Shown here piece after piece: positions 1-7,830 of a stretch of 11,521 nucleotides of DNA. Position 1 is the stretch's first letter. The number at the start of each line of letters is the position of its first letter. The stretch covers positions 1 through 11,521 of the forward strand of contig JAIYAA010000348.1 in NCBI GenBank assembly GCA_027489295.1, given 5' to 3'. This DNA is from Sphingomonadales bacterium. Its GTDB lineage: Bacteria; Pseudomonadota; Alphaproteobacteria; Sphingomonadales; Sphingomonadaceae. The position numbers and the translations under genes were made by a program. The notes under the pieces are model-generated. The model was not told where the DNA came from, ran no database searches, and was given only the letters and a program-made list of their open reading frames with translations.

Positions 1-70
1 CGGCGAACAACACCAGGTCGAACCGGTTGGGAACCTTGTCGACGCAATCCTCGACTGTGACGCGCGCCAT
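1..70 (-). CDS. rpoZ: RNA polymerase omega subunit, 5' end only (partial)
   Basis: Omega is the small subunit that helps assemble and stabilise the beta' subunit of RNA polymerase. Only the first 23 codons are in the window. The minus strand reads [13 protein letters not shown] followed by [10 protein letters not shown], the conserved start of alphaproteobacterial RpoZ. The start ATG is the complement of 68-70 and is preceded on the minus strand by AAGGA about 7 nt upstream, a good ribosome binding site. The rest of the gene runs off the left edge. A candidate promoter lies just upstream, at 111-139. The gene is divergent from the phospholipase D-like gene. Identification rests on a short but highly characteristic stretch. 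Confidence 0.88.
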   Translation of the reverse strand, partial: MARVTVEDCVDKVPNRFDLVLFA

Positions 71-110
71 GTACGCTTCCTTGGGATAGGGGTGTCCGGG
101 AAAGACCGGC

Positions 111-139
111 CAGTTAGAGACCGGCTGTGGAAATGTCAA
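111..139 (-). promoter_or_regulatory. Candidate sigma-70 type promoter of rpoZ
   Basis: On the minus strand a perfect TTGACA -35 box (complement of 134-139) is followed after exactly 17 nt by TAACTG (complement of 111-116) as a weak -10 box. Transcription would begin near 104, giving a leader of about 35 nt before the rpoZ ATG. The -35 match, spacing and position are seen directly. The -10 shares only the first two bases with the consensus, so the assignment is inferred. Confidence 0.45.
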
Positions 140-221
140 GGAAAGCGGCCCGTGGGCGGGCACGAACCCGTTTCGCGATTGAATCGTTGTGGCCCTGAAC
201 CTGATGGAGAATCGATTCACG

Positions 222-1454
222 ATGGCGCCCTATGCCGATGCCGAGCCGCTTGCCGCTGGCGCCGATGCAGCGCAAGGCGCAACCGTGCCACCGCTTTCGC
301 AGCCCAGCTTCACGGTAGAGGGCAACCGACTGACGCTGCTGCCCGAGGGCCCAGAGCGGCTGCAGGCACTGCTCGCGCTCATCGCGGGTGCCGAGCGAAC
401 GCTGCGCGTGCTTTACTACATCTATCTCGACGACGAAGCGGGCGCCGCGGTGCGCCAGGCGCTGATCGATGCCGCCGGGCGTGGGGTGCGCACGTATCTG
501 ATCGTCGACGGGCTGGGCAGCGAACATGCACAGGGCAACGACTTCTTCGAGCCGCTCCACGCCGCCGGGGTGGAGGTTTGTCGTTTCGTGCCGCGCTGGG
601 GGCGGCGCTACCTGCTGCGCAACCATCAGAAGCTGGCGCTGGCGGACGAGGCGCGTGTGATCGTCGGCGGGTTCAACATCGAATCGAGCTATTTCGGCAC
701 CGTTGCCGATCAGGCGTGGCGCGACATGGGTCTGCTGGTCGAAGGCCCCGCCGCCGAACGCCTCACCGGCTATTTCGACGCGCTCGCCGCCTGGGCCAAG
801 CGCCCGCGCGCATCGCTCCGCTCGCTGGGGCGGACGCTCAAGGCATGGAGCGAACCGGAAGGTGCCACCCGCTGGCTGTTCGGCGGCCCGATGCGGCGCC
901 TCTCGCCTTGGGCGCGCGTGGTGAAGCACGACATGGAGCGTGCCCGCTCGCTCGACCTCATCGCCGCCTATTTCGCGCCCAGCCCGGCGATGCTGCGGCG
1001 GCTCGACAAGGCCGGGCGGCGGGGCCGCGTGCGGCTGGTGCTGCCAGCCAAGCTCGATCATACCGCCGCGATCTGGGCGGCCCGCTTCACCTATGCCGGG
1101 CTGCTGCGCAAGGGCGTGCAGATCCACGAATATCAGCCGACCAAACTGCATACCAAGCTCTATGTGATCGACGATGTCGTCCATATCGGCTCGGCCAATT
1201 TCGACATTCGCAGCATGTTCCTGAACCTGGAACTGATGCTCCGCGTCGCCGATCCTGCCTTCGCCGCGCACGTCCGCGCCTATGTCGACGGCGAAGTCGC
1301 GCAGTCGGAGCGGATCACGCCCGAACTCTACAAGGCGCGCACCGGCTGGTGGACACGCGTGAAGCAACTGGGCGCCTATTTCGTCATGGCGGTGCTCGAC
1401 TATAACGTGACGCGCCGACTGAACTTCGGCGATCGGGGCCCCGTCGAGCACTGA
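222..1454 (+). CDS. Phospholipase D / cardiolipin synthase-like protein, two HKD motifs
   Basis: A 410-residue member of the phospholipase D superfamily, whose bacterial members include cardiolipin synthases joining phosphatidylglycerol (or PE) units by phosphatidyl transfer. Two complete HxKx4D motifs are present. The first is HQKLALAD (H135, K137, D142), followed by the GGFN block. The second is HTKLYVID (H310, K312, D317), followed by GSANFD. Two motifs in one chain are expected for a functional monomeric active site. The N-terminus lacks the two membrane helices of E. coli ClsA, so this is closer to the ClsB/ClsC-type soluble or peripheral enzymes. Start choice: an in-frame stop at 180-182 limits the frame. 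Possible starts are GTG 189, ATG 204 and ATG 222. ATG 222 is chosen because GGAG lies 12 nt upstream, though the spacing is long and the choice uncertain. The exact substrate cannot be told; another phosphatidyltransferase or a phospholipase is possible. Confidence 0.85.
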   Translation: MAPYADAEPLAAGADAAQGATVPPLSQPSFTVEGNRLTLLPEGPERLQALLALIAGAERTLRVLYYIYLDDEAGAAVRQALIDAAGRGVRTYLIVDGLGSEHAQGNDFFEPLHAAGVEVCRFVPRWGRRYLLRNHQKLALADEARVIVGGFNIESSYFGTVADQAWRDMGLLVEGPAAERLTGYFDALAAWAKRPRASLRSLGRTLKAWSEPEGATRWLFGGPMRRLSPWARVVKHDMERARSLDLIAAYFAPSPAMLRRLDKAGRRGRVRLVLPAKLDHTAAIWAARFTYAGLLRKGVQIHEYQPTKLHTKLYVIDDVVHIGSANFDIRSMFLNLELMLRVADPAFAAHVRAYVDGEVAQSERITPELYKARTGWWTRVKQLGAYFVMAVLDYNVTRRLNFGDRGPVEH

Positions 1455-1546
1455 GACATGCCCACCCGCGCGGCAGGGGCGCGTAACCCGGGCTTAACCG
1501 CCGATGCGTGATAGCAACGACGCCACGCAGACGGGAACCTGGGTAT

Positions 1547-1575
1547 TTGCAATTCGTTCGCACTTGCGATAACGC
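1547..1575 (+). promoter_or_regulatory. Candidate promoter upstream of sucC
   Basis: TTGCAA (1547-1552), 17 nt, then TAACGC (1570-1575) has the spacing of a housekeeping promoter and a -10 resembling the weak TAAC-type box seen before rpoZ. It would give a leader of about 80 nt before the sucC ATG. The surrounding 206-nt gap (1455-1660) contains no convincing gene, no clear terminator for the upstream gene, and a CG dinucleotide run near 1590-1601. Both boxes are imperfect, so this is a weak call. Confidence 0.3.
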
Positions 1576-1660
1576 CTAAAAGGGTGGATTTCGCGCGCGC
1601 GCTGTGCTTTAGCCCGGCCCGATCCATTTCCCCGTTCCCTTGAAAAGGCGGACTGCTCCC

Positions 1661-2856
<1,196 letters not shown>

Positions 2857-2860
<4 letters not shown>

Positions 2861-3330
2861 GCGACACGGCCGCCCCGACGGATTCGTCGGTCGAGGGCGG
2901 CTGCCGCTGCGGCCGCGTGCGGTTCCGGGTGACGGGCGATGCGCTCGTCACCATGGCCTGCCACTGCACCGGCTGCCAGCGCATGACCGCCAGCGCCTAT
3001 TCGCTGAGCGGCCTCTACCCGGCAGAGGCCTTCGCGGTAACGCAAGGCGAGCCGGTGATCGGCGGCCTCCACGGCCCCACCCGGCATTTCCACTGCGACC
3101 ATTGCAAGAGCTGGCTGTTCACCCGGCCCGAAGGCCTCGACGCCTTCGTCAATGTCCGCACCACGATGCTCGACACGGCCATGTCCGCCCCGCCCTTCCT
3201 CGAAACCTATACCGAGGAAGCGCTGCCCTGGGCCGCGACTGGCGCTTCGTACAGCTTCCAAAAATTTCCGCCCCCGGAATCCTTCGGCACGCTGATGCAG
3301 GCGTACGCCGAATCGCTTGCGAGCGGTTGA
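2857..3330 (+). CDS. GFA-family (glutathione-dependent formaldehyde-activating enzyme-like) zinc protein
   Basis: A 157-residue protein of the GFA/CENP-V superfamily, a beta-rich fold binding zinc through conserved cysteines. All expected ligands are present: CRCG (C16, C18), the ACHCTGC block (C35, C37, C40) and CDHC (C80, C83). The founding member, Gfa of Paracoccus, was linked to S-hydroxymethylglutathione formation, but most relatives have no proven reaction, so no substrate is assigned here. The start is GTG at 2857, overlapping the sucC stop (GTGA), which implies translational coupling. A 60-nt gap to etfB follows. The placement between sucC and etfBA suggests a housekeeping or detoxifying role tied to central metabolism, which is inference only. 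Confidence 0.85.
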
Positions 3331-3347
3331 CGTTCGCGTAAACGTAA
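3328..3347 (+). promoter_or_regulatory. Imperfect 20-bp dyad upstream of etfB, possible MerR-type operator
   Basis: The 20 bases at 3328-3347 form a dyad centred between 3337 and 3338. Seven of ten base pairs are symmetric, including ACGTT (3330-3334) against AACGT (3341-3345). It overlaps the stop codon of the GFA gene and lies 44 nt before the etfB start. The ACGTT/AACGT half-sites resemble, from memory, the sites of MerR-family LiuR regulators that control branched-chain and fatty-acid oxidation genes, including etf, in other proteobacteria. The symmetry is seen directly; the regulator is inferred. No regulator gene is in the window. Confidence 0.35.
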
Positions 3348-3390
3348 CCCACTTGCTCAGGGGATAGCCCTGGCAGACAGGAAGGATGCG

Positions 3391-4140
3391 ATGAAGGTCT
3401 TGGTACCGGTCAAGCGCGTGCTTGATTACAATGTGAAGCCCCGCGTGAAAGCGGACGGGACGGGCGTCGATCTGGCGAACGTCAAGATGAGCATGAACCC
3501 CTTCGACGAGATCGCGATCGAGGAAGCGGTGCGGCTGAAGGAAAAGGGCGCGGCGACCGAGATCGTCGTCGTCACCATCGGCGTCGCCAAGGCGGAAACC
3601 GATGTGCTGCTCACCGCACGCGCCATGGGCGCCGATCGCGGCATCCTGATCCAGACCGATGAGACGGTGGAGCCGCTGGCGGTGGCCAAGCTGCTCGCCA
3701 AGGTGGCGGAAGAGGAGCAGCCCGGGCTGATCATCCTCGGCAAGCAGGCGATCGACGACGATTCGAACCAGACCGGCCAGATGCTGGCGGCGCTGCTCGG
3801 CTGGGCGCAGGGCACCTTCGCCTCCAAGGTCGAGATCGCCGGTGACCGCGTGCACGTCACGCGCGAGATCGACGGCGGCCTCGAGACCGTGGACCTCAAG
3901 ATGCCGGCGATCGTCACCACCGACCTCCGCCTCAACGAGCCGCGCTATGCGACGCTGCCGAACATCATGAAGGCGAAGACCAAGCCGGTCGCGAAGAAGA
4001 CCGTGGCGGATTACGGCGTCGACATCACCCCGCGCCTCACGACGCTGAAGGTGGTCGAGCCGGCCAAGCGCCAGGCCGGCATCAAGGTGGGCTCGGTCGA
4101 CGAGCTGGTCGAGAAGCTCAAGGGCATGGGAGTCGCGTGA
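3391..4140 (+). CDS. etfB: Electron transfer flavoprotein, beta subunit
   Basis: The beta subunit of the soluble ETF heterodimer, which accepts electrons from acyl-CoA and related dehydrogenases and passes them to ETF-ubiquinone oxidoreductase. The 249-residue length is typical. It begins [19 protein letters not shown], contains the nucleotide-binding stretch [15 protein letters not shown] (116-130) of group I ETFs, the family signature around VTREIDGG to TTDLRLNEP (156-184), and the dehydrogenase recognition loop [14 protein letters not shown] (185-198). A strong ribosome binding site, AGGAAGG, lies about 5 nt before the ATG. etfA follows with a 1-nt overlap. It is probably cotranscribed with etfA and possibly also with the upstream sucC-GFA pair. 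The dyad at 3328-3347 may control it. Confidence 0.97.
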   Translation: MKVLVPVKRVLDYNVKPRVKADGTGVDLANVKMSMNPFDEIAIEEAVRLKEKGAATEIVVVTIGVAKAETDVLLTARAMGADRGILIQTDETVEPLAVAKLLAKVAEEEQPGLIILGKQAIDDDSNQTGQMLAALLGWAQGTFASKVEIAGDRVHVTREIDGGLETVDLKMPAIVTTDLRLNEPRYATLPNIMKAKTKPVAKKTVADYGVDITPRLTTLKVVEPAKRQAGIKVGSVDELVEKLKGMGVA

Positions 4141-5069
4141 TGAAGACGCTGGTTTGGGTCGAACACGACAATCAGAGCGTCAAGGACGCGACGCTCTCCA
4201 CCGTCACCGCGGCGGCGAAGCTGGGTGAAGTGCATCTGCTCGTCGCCGGCAAGGGCGTCTCCGGCGTGGCGGAAGCCGCGGCGCAGATCGCCGGCGTGGG
4301 CAAGGTCCATGTCGCAGACGATGCGGCATACGAGCATTTCCTCGCCGAAAACGTCGCGCCGCTGATCGTCGAGTTGATGGCCGATCATGACGCGGTGCTG
4401 TTCCCGGCGACCACCACGGGCAAGAATGTGGCGCCGCGCGTCGCTGCCGCGCTCGACGTGATGCAGATCTCGGACATCCTCTCGGTCGAGGGTGCGGATA
4501 CCTTCACCCGGCCGATCTATGCCGGCAACGCGATCGCCACCGTGCAGACCAGCGACAAGAAGCTGGTCCTCACCGTGCGCGGCACCGCGTTCGACAAGGC
4601 GGCGACGACCGGCGGCAGCGGCACGGTGGAAGCCGTGGCGGCGGCGGGCGACAAGGGCCTCTCCACCTTCGCGGGCTCGGAAATCGCCGCGTCGGAGCGT
4701 CCGGAACTGACCAGCGCCAAGATCATCGTCTCGGGCGGCCGCGCGCTGGGCTCCTCGGAGCAGTTCCATGCGCTGATCGATCCGCTGGCCGACAAGCTCG
4801 GCGCTGCAGTCGGCGCCAGCCGTGCGGCGGTCGATGCCGGCTATGCCCCGAACGACTATCAGGTCGGCCAGACCGGCAAGATCGTGGCACCGCAGGTCTA
4901 TGTCGCGGTCGGCATCTCGGGCGCGATCCAGCACCTCGCCGGCATGAAGGATTCGAAGACGATCGTCGCGATCAACAAGGACGAGGACGCCCCCATCTTC
5001 CAGGTGGCGGACATCGGCCTGGTCGGCGACCTGTTCACGCTGGTGCCGGAGCTGACGGAAAAGCTCTGA
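4140..5069 (+). CDS. etfA: Electron transfer flavoprotein, alpha subunit
   Basis: The FAD-binding alpha subunit of ETF and partner of EtfB; 309 residues, normal for the family. The N-terminal part (about 1-185) is the alpha/beta domain. The C-terminal FAD domain has SGGRALGS (198-205), [12 protein letters not shown] (240-251), the signature [16 protein letters not shown] (254-269), and [11 protein letters not shown] with [10 protein letters not shown] (277-298). These contact the flavin and identify the protein firmly. ATG 4140 is chosen: it shares its A with the etfB stop (TGATG) and has GGGAG about 5 nt upstream. An overlapping GTG at 4137 would add one residue. The coupling fits the equal amounts needed for a heterodimer. 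A dioxygenase-like gene starts 7 nt after the stop. Confidence 0.97.
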   Translation: MKTLVWVEHDNQSVKDATLSTVTAAAKLGEVHLLVAGKGVSGVAEAAAQIAGVGKVHVADDAAYEHFLAENVAPLIVELMADHDAVLFPATTTGKNVAPRVAAALDVMQISDILSVEGADTFTRPIYAGNAIATVQTSDKKLVLTVRGTAFDKAATTGGSGTVEAVAAAGDKGLSTFAGSEIAASERPELTSAKIIVSGGRALGSSEQFHALIDPLADKLGAAVGASRAAVDAGYAPNDYQVGQTGKIVAPQVYVAVGISGAIQHLAGMKDSKTIVAINKDEDAPIFQVADIGLVGDLFTLVPELTEKL

Positions 5070-5076
5070 GCGCCGC

Positions 5077-5739
5077 GTGACGCTCGATTTCGAACGCGAT
5101 GGGGCGGCGCACCTTGCCGGTGCGGCCGCCCCTTTTCTTGGTCGCCTGCGCGCGCTGGTCGACTCGTTGCCAGCAGACAAGGCCGGGCTGCGGCTGCACG
5201 GTGTGGAAGGGCTGGCCGAGTTGCTGGCGGCCGACGCGCTTGGGGCTGCGCCCGCCGAGCGGTTGGGCCCCGCCGCCCGGCCGGTGCGCGCCATACTGTT
5301 CGACAAGAGCGCCGCGACCAATTGGGCGCTCGGCTGGCACCAGGACCGCACCATCGCCGTGCGGGAGCGGATGGACGTGCCCGGCTATGGCCCCTGGTCG
5401 ACCAAGCAGGGGCTGTGCCATGTTGAGCCTCCCTTCGCGCTGTTCGAGGCAATGGTCACGCTGCGCATCCACATCGATGCGGTGCCGGCGCACAACGCGC
5501 CCTTGCTGATCGCCCCCGGTTCGCACCGGCTGGGCCGCGTGCCGGAAGCCGGGATCGCGGCCGCCGTCGCGCGCTGCGGGACGGCGATATGTCTGGCGGA
5601 TGCGGGCGATATCTGGATCTACAGCACGCCGATCCTGCATGCCTCGGCCGCGAGCTGCGCGAACGCGCACCGCCGGGTGCTGCAGGTGGATTATACCAGC
5701 GCCGTGCTGCCGGCGGGTCTGGAATGGCTGGGCCTCTGA
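5077..5739 (+). CDS. Phytanoyl-CoA dioxygenase (PhyH)-like Fe(II)/2-oxoglutarate oxygenase
   Basis: A 220-residue member of the PhyH family of non-haem iron, 2-oxoglutarate-dependent oxygenases. The metal triad is visible: H88 and D90 in WHQD, with H188 in ILHAS. R199 or R200 is the likely 2-oxoglutarate-carboxylate anchor. The block [14 protein letters not shown] and the later APGSHR (146-151) are typical. The N-terminal [11 protein letters not shown] also looks like real PhyH sequence and supports GTG 5077 as start, although no good ribosome binding site is present; translation may be coupled to etfA, whose stop is 7 nt upstream. The substrate is unknown: members hydroxylate phytanoyl-CoA, ectoine, halogenated or secondary metabolites. 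Placement after etfBA makes an acyl-type substrate plausible but unproven. A terminator-like hairpin lies within codons 9-20, which is odd for an open gene. Confidence 0.82.
   Translation: MTLDFERDGAAHLAGAAAPFLGRLRALVDSLPADKAGLRLHGVEGLAELLAADALGAAPAERLGPAARPVRAILFDKSAATNWALGWHQDRTIAVRERMDVPGYGPWSTKQGLCHVEPPFALFEAMVTLRIHIDAVPAHNAPLLIAPGSHRLGRVPEAGIAAAVARCGTAICLADAGDIWIYSTPILHASAASCANAHRRVLQVDYTSAVLPAGLEWLGL
5101..5139 (+). terminator. Rho-independent terminator-like hairpin inside the start of the PhyH gene
   Basis: A GC-rich stem pairs 5101-5113 with 5119-5132: 13 base pairs with a single bulged G at 5124/5125 and a five-base loop TTGCC at 5114-5118. TTTTCTT follows immediately at 5133-5139. 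This is the classic layout of an intrinsic terminator on the plus strand, 32 nt after the etfA stop. It lies wholly within the PhyH reading frame. It probably terminates or attenuates etfBA transcription; efficiency is not known. Confidence 0.65.
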
Positions 5740-5778
5740 AAGAGAAGGCCCGCCGGCAAGGAGGGTCGCCGGCGGGCC
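5737..5778 (-). terminator. Intrinsic terminator of the fasciclin gene (minus strand)
   Basis: A perfect 11-bp inverted repeat (5747-5757 with 5768-5778) encloses a 10-nt loop. Read on the minus strand it is followed by the pyrimidine-rich TTCTCTTTCA (complement of 5737-5746). It lies about 45 nt beyond the fasciclin stop codon. On the plus strand no U-run follows, so it is directional, though the stem could still stabilise the 3' end of the PhyH transcript. Confidence 0.6.
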
Positions 5779-5812
5779 AGGCCTCGCCCAATGGGGGGAT
5801 AGCGCGAGGCCT
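5779..5812. repeat. Second inverted repeat in the convergent gap
   Basis: AGGCCTCGC (5779-5787) and GCGAGGCCT (5804-5812) form a perfect 9-bp stem with a 16-nt loop, directly abutting the preceding hairpin. Neither side has a T-run. It probably acts with the first hairpin as a bidirectional transcript-end structure between the convergent PhyH and fasciclin genes. Confidence 0.5.
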
Positions 5813-5822
5813 CTCGACGGCG

Positions 5823-6386
5823 TCAGGGCATAAGGACGCTGTCGATCACGTGAATCACGCCGTTGGACTGGTTGACGTCGGCGATGGTGATCTTCGCCTT
5901 GCCGCCCTTGGCATCCTGGATCATCCAGCCGCCCTTCGGACCCTTCATGATCGTGATCGGCTCACCCTGCACGGTGGTCAGCGTCGCCTTGCCGCCATGC
6001 GCCTTGGCATTGGCCGCGATCGACGCCGCGCTCAGCTTGCCGGCGACGACATGATAGGTGAGGATCTTGGTGAGCGTCGCCTTGTTCTCCGGCTTCACCA
6101 GCGTCTCGACGGTGCCCGCGGGGAGCTTCTTGAAGGCGGCATCGGTCGGCGCGAACACGGTGAACGGGCCCGGGCCCGAGAGCGTCTCGACCAGGCCGGC
6201 GGCCTTCACGGCGGCAACCAGCGTGGTGTGGTCCTTCGAATGCACCGCATTCTCGATGATGTTCTTGGTCGGATACATCGCAGCACCGCCGACCATCGGG
6301 AATTTCTGCACGGCGGCGACGGCGCCCGTGGCGAGCAGGGCGGCACCGACGAATCCGGTGAGCGAGGCGAGACTGGACTTGCGCAT
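5823..6386 (-). CDS. Secreted fasciclin (FAS1) domain protein
   Basis: A 187-residue exported protein with one FAS1 domain, a fold used in adhesion and envelope proteins. A clear signal peptide is visible: MRKSS, a hydrophobic stretch from about L6 to A24, and a likely cut after AVA near residue 24. No lipobox cysteine is seen, so it is probably periplasmic or secreted. The FAS1 domain spans about 40-187, with the H1 motif FTVFAPTDAAFKKLP (75-89), the central YH pair (Y111-H112) and the H2 motif NGVIHVIDSVLMP at the very C-terminus. The start ATG has GAGGAAG 7 nt upstream (complement of 6394-6400). It lies 85 nt downstream of the anti-sigma gene on the same strand. This mirrors mycobacterial SigK control of the FAS1 proteins MPT70/MPT83 and suggests it is a target of the neighbouring sigma factor. 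Ligand unknown. Confidence 0.92.
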   Translation of the reverse strand: MRKSSLASLTGFVGAALLATGAVAAVQKFPMVGGAAMYPTKNIIENAVHSKDHTTLVAAVKAAGLVETLSGPGPFTVFAPTDAAFKKLPAGTVETLVKPENKATLTKILTYHVVAGKLSAASIAANAKAHGGKATLTTVQGEPITIMKGPKGGWMIQDAKGGKAKITIADVNQSNGVIHVIDSVLMP

Positions 6387-6435
6387 CTTCTAGCTTCCTC
6401 TTGCTTCACACCTCTCGTTCCGGAGGTGCGACGAA

Positions 6436-6463
6436 GCTACGGGGCGGCGCACGCCCCGGATGC
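6436..6463 (-). promoter_or_regulatory. Candidate ECF (SigK-like) promoter of the fasciclin gene
   Basis: On the minus strand GCATCC (complement of 6458-6463), 16 nt, then CGTAGC (complement of 6436-6441) resembles the SigK promoter I recall from mycobacteria (CCATCC, 16-17 nt, CGAATA), with 5/6 and 3/6 matches. Transcription would begin near 6428, about 40 nt before the ATG. The spacer is almost entirely a GC hairpin (7-bp stem 6440-6446 with 6452-6458), which could also end the sigma/anti-sigma transcript, though no U-run follows. The match is suggestive only; sphingomonad specificity may differ. Confidence 0.3.
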
Positions 6464-6471
6464 AACGAGCC

Positions 6472-7167
6472 TTAAAGAATCGTAATTTTTCCTGCGGCGA
6501 CCGGCGCGCTGGTCGGGCCGGCGTGCGGCGCGGTGGCGGCATCTTCCATCGTCACGGCGAGCGTCGCCCCCTCCGCCAGCAGCGCGCGGTTCTGCGGAGA
6601 CACGGTCACGTCCCGCCCGCCGCGCGCCGCGACCAGACCCAGCGAGACAGGCTTGCCGCCGGCCGGGATCACCCACAGCTCGGGCGCGCGGGGGCTGGCC
6701 GGCAAGCTTTCGGTGCGGACGTGGAGCGTGCCCTGATCGACATCGTAGCGCGCGGCGAAGGTCGCGCCCGCGGTGCCGGTAATCTGCGCCACCACCACCG
6801 GCGGCGGCGGCAGCACCACGGGGGCAGGCACCGGGCGCACCAGCAGGATGGCAAGCAGCACGGCAGCCGCCGCGCTCGCCGCGATCGCAGTCGCGCGCCA
6901 GCGTCGCAGCACAATGACGGCGCCATGGTCGCCGGCCGGCAGCCGCGCCTCGATCCGGCGCCACAGGCTGTCCGGAGCGGGCACGTCGAACCCACCCAGC
7001 GCAAGCGGCGCAAAATCCAGCGACCAGCGCTCGACCGCGGCGGCGAAGGCCGGATCGGCAAGCTGGCGACGGCGGGCCGCAGCGAGGTCGGCACCCTCCA
7101 GCAGGCCCAGCGCCAGTTCGGCGGCCAGGGCGATCTCTTCTTCGTCGGGGCGTAATTGCTCAGCCAT
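6472..7167 (-). CDS. RskA-like membrane anti-sigma factor
   Basis: A 231-residue single-pass membrane protein predicted to hold the adjacent sigma factor inactive. Residues 1-80 are the cytosolic sigma-binding part, including ALAAELALGLLEG and the LWRRIEARL helix (68-76). No HxxxCxxC zinc motif is present, so it is not a ZAS-type anti-sigma. One membrane helix spans about 91-110. A proline-rich linker (111-123) follows. The periplasmic domain resembles the RskA C-terminal domain, with PELWVIPAGGKPVSLGLV (162-179), LAVTMED (203-209) and the closing PTSAPVAAGKI (218-228). Its start overlaps the sigma stop by 8 nt, the usual coupling of such pairs. By analogy with RskA, regulated proteolysis at the membrane would release the sigma factor; the signal is unknown. 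Confidence 0.88.
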   Translation of the reverse strand: MAEQLRPDEEEIALAAELALGLLEGADLAAARRRQLADPAFAAAVERWSLDFAPLALGGFDVPAPDSLWRRIEARLPAGDHGAVIVLRRWRATAIAASAAAAVLLAILLVRPVPAPVVLPPPPVVVAQITGTAGATFAARYDVDQGTLHVRTESLPASPRAPELWVIPAGGKPVSLGLVAARGGRDVTVSPQNRALLAEGATLAVTMEDAATAPHAGPTSAPVAAGKITIL

Positions 7168-7735
7168 CGCCGAGGCACCCCCTGAGCTGGAGCAGCCCGC
7201 GCCGGATCCAGCTCTTCATGGTGCCGAGCGGTACCGCGGCAGCGGCGGCGAGTTCGGGGTAGGTGCGGCCCTGGAAGAATGCGGCCCGGATCGCCCCGCG
7301 CGGCTTTTCCTCGAGCGCCTCGAGGCAATCGAAGATTCGCGCCTGCGTTTCGCCCGCCTCGAGCAGCGCATCGGCCGAGGGTCGGCCATCGGCCAGTTCC
7401 AACGCCGCCTCGACCGGGGCGGTCTCGCCCAGGCCGCGCGCGCGGCGCCAGTCGATCGCAGTGTTGCGGGCAATCGTGCACAGCCAGGTGATCGGGCTGG
7501 CGCGCGACGCATCGAAGCGCCCTGCCCGGTCCCACACCTTGAGATACACTTCCTGCATGACGTCCTCTGCGGCCTCGCGGTCCTGGCAGATACGGAGGCA
7601 GACGCCCATCAGCTTCGCCGCTGTTAGATCATAGACGATTTTCAGCGCCTTGCGATCGCCGGCCGCAACCTCGCCAAGCGCGTCAACGAGCCTTGCTCGC
7701 GCGCCGTCGCCGGCCGAAGGGGTGGAAGCAGCCAC
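7160..7735 (-). CDS. ECF RNA polymerase sigma factor (SigK-like)
   Basis: A 191-residue group IV sigma factor that redirects RNA polymerase to a small set of promoters. Sigma region 2 spans about 30-100, with DVMQEVYLKVWDRAGRFD (58-75, region 2.2) and the -10-reading ITWLCTIARNTAIDWRRAR (82-100, region 2.3/2.4). Region 4 spans about 133-187, with the helix-turn-helix YPELAAAAAVPLGTMKSWIRRG (159-180) and the closing LLQLRGCL. It has no C-terminal extension. The linked RskA-type anti-sigma and fasciclin gene place it near SigK/ECF19-type sigmas. The start is GTG 7735, the only upstream start in frame that keeps all of region 2. Its ribosome binding site is poor, and a TTGCCC-16-TAGGTT arrangement six bases before it could even give a leaderless message. 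The first 15 residues are not conserved, so the start is less certain. Confidence 0.92.
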   Translation of the reverse strand: MAASTPSAGDGARARLVDALGEVAAGDRKALKIVYDLTAAKLMGVCLRICQDREAAEDVMQEVYLKVWDRAGRFDASRASPITWLCTIARNTAIDWRRARGLGETAPVEAALELADGRPSADALLEAGETQARIFDCLEALEEKPRGAIRAAFFQGRTYPELAAAAAVPLGTMKSWIRRGLLQLRGCLGDG

Positions 7736-7830
7736 GCGCGCAACCTAGCGAATCGCGCAGGCAGGGCAAGCCGGCGTGATTGACGGGCCTGCGATGCGCG
7801 CGCACCGTGTGCCGCACCTCTGGGGGGCCG

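Noticed and set aside
114..1451. Long minus-strand open frame opposite the phospholipase D-like gene
   Set aside because: Arg/His/Gly-rich product with no recognisable motif. It is the usual open antisense frame in GC-rich DNA, and the plus strand carries both HKD motifs.
1590..1601. Alternating CG run in the sucC leader
   Set aside because: Short, and expected by chance in DNA of this composition; no further structure or repeat is associated.
1640..1660. Upstream TTG start for sucC
   Set aside because: It adds seven non-conserved residues; the family N-terminus begins at ATG 1661.
3358..3372. CAGGG/CCCTG hairpin just before the etfB ribosome binding site
   Set aside because: Only five base pairs with no T-run; too weak to call an attenuator or riboswitch.
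6417..6421. GGAAC on the minus strand as an EcfG general-stress -35 box before the fasciclin gene
   Set aside because: No CGTT-like -10 at the required 16-19 nt, and it lies too close to the start codon.
7780..7808. TTGACG as -35 box for the permease gene
   Set aside because: At 16-18 nt spacing only GC-rich sequence follows, with no -10-like box.
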